A stretch of DNA of 64,000 bases from Frankia nepalensis. GTDB lineage: Bacteria > Actinomycetota > Actinomycetes > Frankiales > Frankiaceae. The notes under the pieces were generated by a model. The model was not told the origin of the DNA. It did not search any database and saw nothing but the letters and a program-made list of their open reading frames with translations. The DNA is taken from contig NZ_JADWYU010000114.1 in NCBI RefSeq assembly GCF_016786325.1, positions 1 through 64,000 on the forward strand, read 5' to 3'. Made by a program: the position numbers and the translations under genes. Of this stretch, positions 49,074 through 56,844 are shown piece by piece. Numbering within the stretch: position 1 is the first letter of the stretch; the number at the start of each line of letters is the position of its first letter.

Positions 49074-49996
49074 GCGGCGCGTCCCAGCCTGGCGCCGAGC
49101 AGGCCGGTGGGACGGACCAGCAGCACCGCGATCAGGACCGCGAACGCGATGACGTCCTTGTAGGCCGCGTCGAGCAGGTAGCCGCCGAAGCTCTCCACCA
49201 GACCGAGCAGAAGCCCTCCGAGCACCGCGCCGCGGACGTTGCCGATCCCACCGAGCACGGCGGCGGTGAACGCCTTGATCCCAGGGACGAAACCCATCGT
49301 GTAGGAGGCGTTGAAGGTCATCGCGTAGAGGAAGCCACCGGCGCCGGCGAGCATCCCGCCGAGCACGAACGCCGCGACGATCACCCGGTCGACGTCGACA
49401 CCGTGCAGGGTCGCGCATTCGGCGTCCTCGGCGACCGCCCGGATCGACTGGCCGAGCCTGGTCGCCGAGACGAGATGGTCGACGGCCAGCAGCATGGCGA
49501 GCGCCGTCGCGGCGATCACGACGGTCTGGGTGGAGATCTCCGCGCCGGCGACCCGCAACAGGGTGCCGTTGGTGAACAGGTCAGGCACCGGCACGTTCTG
49601 CCGGCCGAACTCCTTGCCGGCCAGGTTGAAGGCGAACATCGAGGCGCCGATCGCGCTGATCAGGTAGGCGAGCCGGGGAGCGCCGCGCCGCCGCAGCGGC
49701 CGGTAGGCGGCCCGCTCGAGGCCGAGCGCGGCGACCGCCCCGGCGAGGCCTCCGGCGGCGATCCCGATCGCCACCAGCCCGACGGAGGCGAGCCCGCCGG
49801 GTGCGCCGTCGCCGCCCGGCAGCACGCCGCGCGCGGCGTACAGGCCGCCGAACGCGCCCAGCATGAACACCTCGCCGTGCGCGAAGTTGATCAGCTGGAG
49901 CACGCCGTAGACCAGGGTGTAGCCCAGCGCGATCACCGCGTACAGCGCGCCGACGGTCAGCCCGTCGATGGCGAGCTGCGCGACCGGGTCACCCAC
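49070..49996 (-). CDS. livH: branched-chain amino-acid-type ABC permease LivH
   Basis: A 308-residue membrane permease with the LivH opening AIDGLTVGALYAVIALGYTLVYGVLQLINFAHGEVFMLGAF, the ABC-contact region GQSIRAVAEDAECATLHGVD and GIKAFTAAVLGGIGNVRGAVLGGLLLGLVE. It pairs with LivM to form the channel. GTG at 49996 follows GGGGAG. Normal length, no extension, in contrast to its partners. Confidence 0.95.
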   Translation of the reverse strand: MGDPVAQLAIDGLTVGALYAVIALGYTLVYGVLQLINFAHGEVFMLGAFGGLYAARGVLPGGDGAPGGLASVGLVAIGIAAGGLAGAVAALGLERAAYRPLRRRGAPRLAYLISAIGASMFAFNLAGKEFGRQNVPVPDLFTNGTLLRVAGAEISTQTVVIAATALAMLLAVDHLVSATRLGQSIRAVAEDAECATLHGVDVDRVIVAAFVLGGMLAGAGGFLYAMTFNASYTMGFVPGIKAFTAAVLGGIGNVRGAVLGGLLLGLVESFGGYLLDAAYKDVIAFAVLIAVLLVRPTGLLGARLGRAA

Positions 49997-50285
49997 GGGA
50001 GCGTCCCGCTCCCCACCTCGCCGCCCGCACCCGGCGGTCCCAGCTGTGAGCCAGATCCGCCAGCCGCGCCGCGCCGTCCATCCCGGCCGTCCCGCCCCCG
50101 CCTTCCGTGCTCCCTGTGCTCTCCGTGCCGTCCGTGGCCTGACCGGTCACCGTGGTCACCGTGGTCGCCGCGGGCTCGGTGGCCGGGCGCGTCGCGGGCC
50201 CGGGAGCCGCGAGCGTCGCGGCGGGCGTCCCTGGCGCGCCCGCGACGGCGGGCTCGCCGGGGGCCGCGAGGCTGGCAGGGGTCAC
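49989..50285 (-). CDS. hypothetical 98-residue Ala/Pro/Thr-rich protein between livK and livH
   Basis: A frame of 98 residues starts with GTG overlapping the livK stop by 4 bases (GTGA) and ends 8 bases inside livH. Its composition is Ala, Pro, Thr and Gly with TTVTTVTGQATDGTESTGSTE in the middle, and no domain. The coupled overlaps at both ends suggest it may be translated; the low complexity makes this uncertain. It may be only a spacer. Confidence 0.35.
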   Translation of the reverse strand: MTPASLAAPGEPAVAGAPGTPAATLAAPGPATRPATEPAATTVTTVTGQATDGTESTGSTEGGGGTAGMDGAARLADLAHSWDRRVRAARWGAGRSRG

Positions 50286-51460
50286 GGCTTGGTGAGTGTG
50301 CTGGTCGGGCCGAGCACGACGCGCTGGCCGTCGCGGATCTCGTACACGTACACCGTCGAGTCGCTGACCTCGCCGCGCTCGTCGAACTTGATCCTCTTGG
50401 TGACGCCCGGGATGTCGACCGCGCGCAGGCCCTCACGGACGGACGTCCGAGTAGCGGTGGCGCCGTTCCTCGTGAGCACCGAGATGATCGCCTGCGTGGC
50501 GTCGTAGGCCTCGCCGGAGTAGGTGCCGGGCCTGACGCCGCTGTTCACCCGCTTGAACTCGGCGACGAACGACGCGGCCCTCGGGTCCGAGTTGGCGTCG
50601 CCGCAGGCGCAGGTGAGCAGCACGCCCTCGGCGGTCCTGGCGCCGGCCTGGCGGATCAGCTGGTCGTCGTTCGAGCCGTCGCCGGCCAGGATCTCGCCGT
50701 CGTAGCCCTTGCCGCGCAGCGCCTTCACCAACAGCGCGAACTCGGCGTAGTAGCCCGAGTAGTACACGGCGTCCGGCCCGGCAGCGATGATCTTCGTCGC
50801 TTCGGAGGTGTAGTCCTTCGTCGGGTTGAGGCCGTCGTGGACGACGGTCACCCCCTGGTCCCGCAACGCCTTCTCCAACGACGCCGACAGGCCGACCCCG
50901 TAGTCGCTGCGGTCGTCGAGCGAGAACACCCGATTCGCCTTGAGCGCCTTGGCGAGGTAGTCGGCCGCGGCGGCGCCCTGGACGGTGTCCGGCGAGATCA
51001 CCCGGTAGAAGCTGGTGAACCCGAGATCGGTCAGTTGCGGGCTGGTCGCCGACGGGCTCACCGACAGCAGGCCGGCCTGGCTGTAGAGCGGCTCGCTCGA
51101 CTTCGCCGGCCCGGAGAAGACCGGCCCGACGACGGCGATCACGTCGGGAACGTCGATCAGCTTCTGCGCGGCGGTCGGGCCCTGCTCAGGCACGCCCTGG
51201 TCGTCGGAGGCGACGATCCGCAGCGTGAACGGCTGCGCGCCGCTCCGGTTGAACGCCTCGACGGCGGTCAGCATCCCGTTGTACGCGTTGATCCCAAGCT
51301 GCTGGTTCTCCCCGGACAGCGGCCCCTGGAACCCGATCGCGTACGCCTTCTTCGCCCCGGACGCGTCGTCGCCGTCTCCGCCGCAGCCGGCCGCGGCCAC
51401 CACCGCGGCGACCGCCGCGGTGGTGGCCAGCAGCCGGAGCCGCCGACTCGGAGCACCCAT
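50282..51460 (-). CDS. livK: branched-chain amino-acid-type ABC substrate-binding lipoprotein
   Basis: The signal peptide LLATTAAVAAVVAAAGCGG ends in a lipobox with the lipidated Cys at about residue 26. The mature protein is a type I periplasmic-binding (Leu/Ile/Val) fold: YAIGFQGPLSGENQQLGINAYNG, VIAVVGPVFSGPAKSSEPLYSQAGLLSVSPSAT, NRVFSLDDRSDYGVG, PDAVYYSGYYAE and GTYSGEAYDATQ. The ligand need not be Leu; this family also binds amides and aromatics. ATG at 51460 follows GAAGGGACC. Confidence 0.93.
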   Translation of the reverse strand: MGAPSRRLRLLATTAAVAAVVAAAGCGGDGDDASGAKKAYAIGFQGPLSGENQQLGINAYNGMLTAVEAFNRSGAQPFTLRIVASDDQGVPEQGPTAAQKLIDVPDVIAVVGPVFSGPAKSSEPLYSQAGLLSVSPSATSPQLTDLGFTSFYRVISPDTVQGAAAADYLAKALKANRVFSLDDRSDYGVGLSASLEKALRDQGVTVVHDGLNPTKDYTSEATKIIAAGPDAVYYSGYYAEFALLVKALRGKGYDGEILAGDGSNDDQLIRQAGARTAEGVLLTCACGDANSDPRAASFVAEFKRVNSGVRPGTYSGEAYDATQAIISVLTRNGATATRTSVREGLRAVDIPGVTKRIKFDERGEVSDSTVYVYEIRDGQRVVLGPTSTLTKP

Positions 51461-51771
51461 GGCCTGGTCCCTTCGCCTACCCCGCCGACCGCAGGGGTTC
51501 CCCCGCGATCCGCTGACGCGGAGGGCGGAAATCCCGGAATCCCCGAGACGCGCCCACACGGGCCCGACGATCGCCGGACGGCCGGCAAACTAGCGGCTCA
51601 TCACGCCAAACCGAAGCCTAAAGTAAGGGTGTCGTCACTTTTTGTAGTCTCGCTGCAACCGTCCCTGGACACGCGCCACCGGACCGGCCCGCCGGACAGG
51701 GTCCGTGGGACCCGCGTCCGGCGGGCCAGAACCGGATGACCGCCCGATCGGGGCGACGCGCCAGACAGCGC
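51461..51771. other. livK promoter region
   Basis: 311 bases with no gene. They hold a degenerate sequence related to the GCCA-loop palindrome near 51491-51530 (gcaggggttcccccgcgatccgc...gcggagggcgg) and an AT-richer patch at 51605-51655, the likely promoter. GTAAG-N6-GTCAC at 51623-51638 weakly resembles a GlnR site. Confidence 0.55.
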
Positions 51772-53712
51772 CTAGTCGCCCTGGACCGTGAAGGGAACGA
51801 AGCGGCCATTCAGGACGGCGTAGACCACGGCGGCGGGGTCGCGCCGGTCCCCGAAGGCGTCGAAGGAGATCTGGCCGGTGACGCCGGCGAAGGAACCGCC
51901 ACCGATCTCGGCGGCGACGGCGCCACGGGTCGCGTCGTCGATCGCCACCCGGCCGGGCAGCACGGCCGCGGCGGCGCGCAGCAGGGCGCGGGCGGCGTCG
52001 TACGCGTAGGCCGCGACGGCCGGGATCATGTCTGCCTGCTCGTCCTGAGGCGACGGCTCCTCGTCGCCGCCTTCGCCGGTGCCACCTTCGCCGGTGCCAT
52101 CGCCCGTGCCAGCGCTGGTGCCTGCCCCGGCGGCGCCCGTCGAGCCGTCGGGCCCCTCGCCGGAGGCCGGCGCGCCGTCGTCGGGGCTGGCGCTCGGGCC
52201 GTCGTCGCCCCCGCTCCCGGCCGGTTCGGTGGACGGCGACGTCGAGGGCTCGGGCTTCTTGTCCGGGCTGGCCGGCTGTTCCGGGCCGCCGGAGACGGGC
52301 CCCCAGCGGTCCAGGAAGGCCGCGGCGAAGCCGCCGGCGGCGGGCAGCCGGGACAGCGGCACGGCGAGGTCGGTGGCCAGGTCGCCCTCGGCCTCCTCGC
52401 CCGCCGAGTCGAGATAGCGGGCGCTGACCATCGCGTCGGTCCCCAGCAGTGGGATCGACAGCCCGTCCGCCGCCATCCGCTGGCGCAGCGCGCTCGCGAA
52501 CGCGTAGCCGGTCGTGGTGTAGACGAGGTCCGGGGCGAGCCACCGGATGGCGTCACCGACCAGCTCGACCTCGGCGTCGTCCGCGCCGTCGCCGTCCACC
52601 CGGTAGCTGCCCACGATGGATCCACCGGCGGCCACGGCCGCGCCCGCGAACCGTTCCGCGAGTGTCCTGCCGTAGCTCGGGCCGCCGTCGACGACGACGA
52701 TCCTGTTCCAGTTCAGGTCATGGACCGCGTAGTTGGCGCCGACAATCGCCTGCGACGCGTCGCTGCCAGTCAGCCGGAAGTAGCGGTCATAGGGGCGTTG
52801 GCGGTCCGCCTCGGGCTGGTCCTGGGCCGTCAGCTCCGGTTCGCTGTTCGACGGGGAGACGACCGGGATGCCGGCCGCGTCCAGGACCGGCAACGTCACC
52901 CGGGCGACCGTCGAGCTGAGCGGCCCCACGACGCCGATGATCGCCTGGTCCTTGGCGAACGCCTCCGCGGCGGCGGATCCGCCATCCGGACGCGAAAGAT
53001 CGTCCTTGGCGACGACCTCAACCTTCCAACCCGGGATCGCCTTGCTCTCGTTCACCTCGTCGACGGCCAGGGTCACCGCGTTGCGCACCGCCACGCCGAT
53101 GTTTCCAAGATCGCCGGACAGTGGTGCCATCACCCCGATACGCAGCACGTACGGCCCGCGATTGCCGTTCGGGCCGCTCCCGCCGCCGTCGTCCCGCAGC
53201 AGGGCCGAGAGGCCGATCCCCAGCCCGGTCGGGATCGCCACCAGCAACGCGAGAATCCCGGCCAGCAGCGCCCGCCCGCGCCTGGTCCGCCGTCGCCGCG
53301 CGGTCCAGGCGAGCGTCCCCCGCGCCGCGCGCCGGGTCCACCGCGCCGCGTCCGTCAGCCAGGTCACGGCGATCTGCCACCCGGGCACCAGCGGCCCGTC
53401 CTGGCTTGCCCGCCCGCCGACGACCGGCTCCGAGGCCACGATCTCGGACTCCGGCCCGCTCCCCTCCGTCAGCCACCGCGCCAGCCGCCGCGCCCGCGGC
53501 TCGCGCCTGGCCGCGCCAGGGCTCGCCCCGGCCCGCTCGGACGCCGGGGCCGCGGCGTCGACGGCCGGGTCCCCGTCCGCCCCGCGCGGCGCCGCGCTCC
53601 GCGCTGGCTCCCCGCCGGCCGCCGGGACTCGATCGTCGGTCTCCACGGCCGGCTCGGGCAGCGGGCCGCGCGTCGACCCGGGCTCGGCCGCCGAGTCCGT
53701 GTCGGAGGTCAT
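51772..53712 (-). CDS. membrane-anchored type I periplasmic-binding protein with cytoplasmic N-terminus
   Basis: Residues 1-145 are Ala/Pro/Arg-rich and basic near the end. A single hydrophobic helix follows (about 147-171, ALLAGILALLVAIPTGLGIGL). The external part is a Leu/Ile/Val-binding fold (IGVMAPLSGDLGNIGVAVRNAVTLAVDEVN, IIGVVGPLSSTVARVTLPVLDAAGIPVVSPSNS, IVVVDGGPSYGRTLAERFAG, YTTTGYAFASAL). It is interrupted at about 474-560 by a Ser/Pro/Gly/Glu-rich low-complexity segment. There is no lipobox. The topology suggests a tethered receptor rather than a free transporter subunit, although it sits upstream of livK-H-M-G. Confidence 0.85.
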   Translation of the reverse strand: MTSDTDSAAEPGSTRGPLPEPAVETDDRVPAAGGEPARSAAPRGADGDPAVDAAAPASERAGASPGAARREPRARRLARWLTEGSGPESEIVASEPVVGGRASQDGPLVPGWQIAVTWLTDAARWTRRAARGTLAWTARRRRTRRGRALLAGILALLVAIPTGLGIGLSALLRDDGGGSGPNGNRGPYVLRIGVMAPLSGDLGNIGVAVRNAVTLAVDEVNESKAIPGWKVEVVAKDDLSRPDGGSAAAEAFAKDQAIIGVVGPLSSTVARVTLPVLDAAGIPVVSPSNSEPELTAQDQPEADRQRPYDRYFRLTGSDASQAIVGANYAVHDLNWNRIVVVDGGPSYGRTLAERFAGAAVAAGGSIVGSYRVDGDGADDAEVELVGDAIRWLAPDLVYTTTGYAFASALRQRMAADGLSIPLLGTDAMVSARYLDSAGEEAEGDLATDLAVPLSRLPAAGGFAAAFLDRWGPVSGGPEQPASPDKKPEPSTSPSTEPAGSGGDDGPSASPDDGAPASGEGPDGSTGAAGAGTSAGTGDGTGEGGTGEGGDEEPSPQDEQADMIPAVAAYAYDAARALLRAAAAVLPGRVAIDDATRGAVAAEIGGGSFAGVTGQISFDAFGDRRDPAAVVYAVLNGRFVPFTVQGD

Positions 53713-53863
53713 CCGGTGACCAGCGCGTCCGGTGGGCCCGCGGCAACGGATCCGGGAAGGCGGCGGACCGGCGCGGGTGAGGCGCCGGGGGCGGTCGTCG
53801 TGGGCATCGGGGCAGCGATCACGAACGACAGGGGCAGGCGGGCCGGCGGCGGAGGGACGCGGG

Positions 53864-54463
53864 TCACTGGCCCGGGAGGGCCTCCCCCGACAGGACCGCC
53901 TCGGCGACCGCGCGCATCGTGCGGCGCTGGTTCATCGAGGTGCGCTGGATCCAGCGGAACGCGTCCGGCTCGGTCATCTTGTGCTCGGTCTGCAGGACGC
54001 CCTTGGCGCGCTCGATGATCTTACGAGCCTCCAGCCGGCCCTGCAGGTCCTCGACCTCGGCCTCCAGGCTGACGATCTCGGTGAACCGGCTCATCGCCAT
54101 CTCGATCGTCGGCAGCAGGTCCTTCTTCTGGAACGGCTTGACGACGTAGGCCATGGCGCCGGCCTCCCGCGCCCGCTCGACCAGCTCCCGCTGGCTGAAC
54201 GCCGTGAGGATGACGACGGGCGCGATCCGCTCCTTGGCGATCTTCGCGCCGGCCTCGATGCCGTCCATCTTCGGCATCTTCACGTCCAGGATGCACAGGT
54301 CCGGGCGCAGCTTCCCGGCCAGCGCGACGGCCATCTCGCCGTCGCCGGCCTCACCGACGACCTCGTAGCCCTCCTCCTGCAGCATCTCGCGCAGGTCGAG
54401 ACGGATCAGCGCCTCGTCCTCGGCGATCAGCACCCGGCGCGGCGTCGAGGATGGCTGGCTCAT
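53864..54463 (-). CDS. pdtaR: ANTAR-domain response regulator (PdtaR/Rv1626 type)
   Basis: A receiver domain (RRVLIAEDEALIRLDLREML, phospho-Asp in CILDVKMPKMDG near residue 60, TAFSQ, VVKPF) is joined to a C-terminal ANTAR RNA-binding domain (LEARKIIERAKGVLQTEHKMTEPDAFRWIQRTSMNQRRTM). ANTAR proteins prevent terminator formation in target mRNAs when phosphorylated, usually by the PdtaS histidine kinase, whose gene is elsewhere. ATG at 54463 follows AGGAGA. Its position between polA and tRNA-Leu is conserved in actinobacteria including Mycobacterium. Confidence 0.95.
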   Translation of the reverse strand: MSQPSSTPRRVLIAEDEALIRLDLREMLQEEGYEVVGEAGDGEMAVALAGKLRPDLCILDVKMPKMDGIEAGAKIAKERIAPVVILTAFSQRELVERAREAGAMAYVVKPFQKKDLLPTIEMAMSRFTEIVSLEAEVEDLQGRLEARKIIERAKGVLQTEHKMTEPDAFRWIQRTSMNQRRTMRAVAEAVLSGEALPGQ

Positions 54464-54895
54464 CGAGACGTTCTCCTGAGGTCGGCGTCGATAGTGGTCG
54501 GTCGGCGTCGGTAGCCATTCTGCCGGTTGCCATCCGCGTCAGGGACGCGAGCGGCGACCGGTTGGCGGCAGCAGTCCGTCATGGTTGGCGGCGGCGCCCC
54601 GGGGACCGGTCGGTCCCGCCAGGCACCGGCTGCCGCCTGCGCGTAGCTGACTCCACGCTCCGCCCGCCACGGCGCCGAGACCGCGAGGACACCGCCATTC
54701 GCCGGCCGCCGCGTCACGTCCGACACCACAGGCGTGTCTCGGCCTGCCACGCGAGCCCCAACGGGCGGGGCGAGAGGTCGAAACGCACCCTACTTGGTTA
54801 GAGTCGTCACGGGGAGCACCTCCCGAGGCCCATCGCCCACGCGGCCACCGCGCGGAAGTTCACCTCGGCGACCCTTCTCGTACGACCCGACGCCA
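54464..54895. other. divergent region pdtaR / tRNA-Leu
   Basis: 432 bases, no convincing gene. Near pdtaR two 15-base direct repeats ggtcggcgtcg-a/g-tag start at 54480 and 54500. Further on, ggttggcggc occurs at 54560 and 54583. TAGAGT near 54798 could be a -10 for the tRNA. Confidence 0.55.
54480..54514. repeat. two 15-bp direct repeats, 20 bp apart, before pdtaR
   Basis: ggtcggcgtcgatag (54480-54494) and ggtcggcgtcggtag (54500-54514) differ at one base and start exactly 20 bases apart, about two helical turns, 17-51 bases upstream of the pdtaR start. Layout like a pair of operator sites; the binding protein is unknown. Confidence 0.7.
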
Positions 54896-54968
54896 GGCCC
54901 GGTACTCCAACGGCAGAGAGACGGTGCTCAAACCACCGACAGTGTGGGTTCGAATCCCACCCGGGCTA
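54896..54968 (+). tRNA. tRNA-Leu (anticodon CAA), short variable arm
   Basis: The 73-nt cloverleaf has a 7-bp acceptor stem ggcccgg / ccgggct (one G-U) with discriminator A, a 3-bp D stem ctc/gag, and a 5-bp anticodon stem cggtg/caccg with loop ctcaaac (anticodon CAA at 54929-54931). T arm gtggg-ttcgaat-cccac follows. CCA is not encoded. Only five bases (acagt) lie between the anticodon and T stems, whereas bacterial tRNA-Leu normally has a long variable arm. A tRNA-Leu beside pdtaR is conserved in actinobacteria, which supports identity. Confidence 0.85.
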
Positions 54969-55404
54969 CCTCTTGATCTCCCGGCCTCGCCCGCGCGACC
55001 GGCTTCGCCATCCCCGACGCTGCCTGAACCGAGGACAGCCCGCCAGCGACTTGTCCGCCGATCCGCGAGATGGGGATCGCGCTTCCACGGACAGGTCCGG
55101 GCGGATTCCGGCGAGCCCGCCGGCACGGCTGTTTTGGCGGCCTGCCGCATCCGCGGGGCCGGGGCGCTCGGATCCGGTCGAGCACGGAAAGTCCCGGGCG
55201 GCACCCCGGCCACCGCCCGGGTCGCGGCGGACGTCCGTGGTGCCGTGGTGGCGCCGCGCCGGGTGCTCAGTGGGCAGTCGGGCATCGATACGCTCGGCGC
55301 GGGGCTCCGCGAGGTGGCATGGGTGATCCTCGGCGACGGGCCGAGCCGACTGGGAGGTTGACGATCCGCGCACGACAGCGCTGGCGGCGGCCGGAGGGCC
55401 CGAG
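54969..55404. other. region between tRNA-Leu and nhaA
   Basis: 436 bases with no gene I can support. A perfect 9-bp hairpin with an 11-base loop lies at 55193-55221 (cccgggcgg / ccgcccggg). No copy of the tRNA 3' end is seen that would mark an integrated element. Confidence 0.55.
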
Positions 55405-56790
55405 GTGACGGCGCCGCCGCGGCCGGGGCCGACGCTGCGAGTGACCATTCCGGCGCCCGCGCCCGCCGTGCGGGAGTTCCTCGCGACCGAGGCGGGCAGC
55501 GCGGTGCTGCTCCTCGTCGCGACCATCGTCGCGCTCGGGTGGGCGAACTCGCCGTGGTCGGCGAGCTACGACGAGCTGTGGGACGCGCACGCCGTGATCG
55601 GGATCGGCGCGGCGTCGCTGGACATGTCGCTGCACCACTGGGTGAACGACGGGCTCATGGCGATCTTCTTCATGGTCGTCGGGCTGGAGATCGCCCGGGA
55701 GGTGACGACCGGGGAACTGCGCGACCGCCGGTCGGTGGCGGTGCCGGCGCTCGGGGCGATCGGCGGGCTCGCGACGCCGGCGCTGGTCTACTGGCTGTTC
55801 AACCAGTCCGGCGACGGCGCGGCCGGCTGGGGCATCGCGATGTCGACCGACACCGCGTTCGTGCTCGGGATCCTGGCGCTGTTCGGTCCGCGCTGCCCGG
55901 ACCGGCTGCGGCTGTTCATGCTGACGCTCGCGATCGTCGACGACATCGGCGCGATCTCGGTCGTCGCCATCTTCTACACCGACCACGTCAACGTCGTCGC
56001 GCTCGTCCTCACCGCCGTCGCCGTGCTGGCGATCGTCTGCCTGCGCTGGATGGGAGTGTGGCAGCTCTCCCCCTATCTGCTCGCCGCGGCGCTGCTCTGG
56101 CTCGCGGTGCACGAGTCCGGCGTGCACGCGACGCTCGCCGGTGTGCTGGTCGGGCTGCTGATGCCGGCCATGCCGCCGCGCCGCGAGCAGGTCGACAACG
56201 TGCCCTTCTTCGTCCGAGCGATGCAGGAGGACACGTCGGCGGCGCGCTCGGCGCTCGCGGTCTCGGCCGCGCGGGCGGCCATCTCTCCCAACGAACGGCT
56301 GCAGCACCTGCTGCATCCGGTCAGCGCGTTCGTCGTCGTCCCGGTCTTCGGCCTGGCGAACGCGGGTGTGCGCCTCAGCGGCGAGACGCTGCGGGAGGCG
56401 GCGACCTCGCCCGTGACGCTGGGAGTCGCGACGGCGCTGCTGGTGGGCAACATGATCGGGATCACGCTCGCCTCGGTCTGCGCGGTGCGCACCGGGCTTG
56501 GAGTACTGCCCGGCCGGGTCCGCTACGGCCACCTGCTCGGCGCCGCGGTCCTCGCCGGCATCGGGTTCACCATCTCGCTGTTCATCACCGAGCTGGCCTT
56601 CGACAGCGAGGCGCTGCGCGACCAGGCGAAGATCGGCATCCTGGCCGGCTCCGCGGTCGCGGCGAGCCTCGGCAGCGTCCTGCTCCGCTATCTCGGGGAA
56701 CGCATGCCGCTGTGCTCCCCCGACTCCGACGGCCTCCCGCCGCCCCTCCCGCCGCGCCCCTGGCTCGCCCCGCGGATCCCCGCCCGCTGA
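55405..56790 (+). CDS. nhaA: Na+/H+ antiporter NhaA
   Basis: NhaA expels Na+ (or Li+) in exchange for H+ and controls internal pH. The 461-residue protein has 12 helices with WANSPWSASYDELWDAH, DGLMAIFFMVVGLEIAREVTTGEL, AMSTDTAFVLGILALFG and the ion-binding Asp pair in LAIVDDIGAI (about 177-178), plus GFTISLFITELAF near the end. All transport residues are kept. GTG at 55405 is the start. Many actinobacterial NhaA proteins carry a C-terminal thioredoxin-like domain; here that domain appears as a separate convergent gene next door. Confidence 0.95.
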   Translation: MTAPPRPGPTLRVTIPAPAPAVREFLATEAGSAVLLLVATIVALGWANSPWSASYDELWDAHAVIGIGAASLDMSLHHWVNDGLMAIFFMVVGLEIAREVTTGELRDRRSVAVPALGAIGGLATPALVYWLFNQSGDGAAGWGIAMSTDTAFVLGILALFGPRCPDRLRLFMLTLAIVDDIGAISVVAIFYTDHVNVVALVLTAVAVLAIVCLRWMGVWQLSPYLLAAALLWLAVHESGVHATLAGVLVGLLMPAMPPRREQVDNVPFFVRAMQEDTSAARSALAVSAARAAISPNERLQHLLHPVSAFVVVPVFGLANAGVRLSGETLREAATSPVTLGVATALLVGNMIGITLASVCAVRTGLGVLPGRVRYGHLLGAAVLAGIGFTISLFITELAFDSEALRDQAKIGILAGSAVAASLGSVLLRYLGERMPLCSPDSDGLPPPLPPRPWLAPRIPAR

Positions 56791-56813
56791 GCCGGCGCCC
56801 GGCGGCCGCCGGC
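56791..56813. terminator. hairpin between nhaA and the DsbA-like gene
   Basis: 7-bp stem gccggcg / cgccggc with a 9-base loop directly after the nhaA stop, between convergent genes. Modest evidence in such GC-rich DNA. Confidence 0.4.
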
Positions 56814-56844
56814 CGCGCGCGCCGGGGGGGCGCGCACCGGCCGG

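Noticed and set aside
49074-49418. Longer N-terminus of LivM starting at 49418
   Set aside because: This part is the reverse-frame shadow of the livH 3' end; the GTGA overlap at 49073 is the natural start.
54924-55361. A 145-codon frame starting inside the tRNA
   Set aside because: It begins within the tRNA gene and has no protein-like features.
54896-55404. Genomic island attachment site at tRNA-Leu
   Set aside because: No integrase gene and no downstream repeat of the tRNA 3' end within the window.
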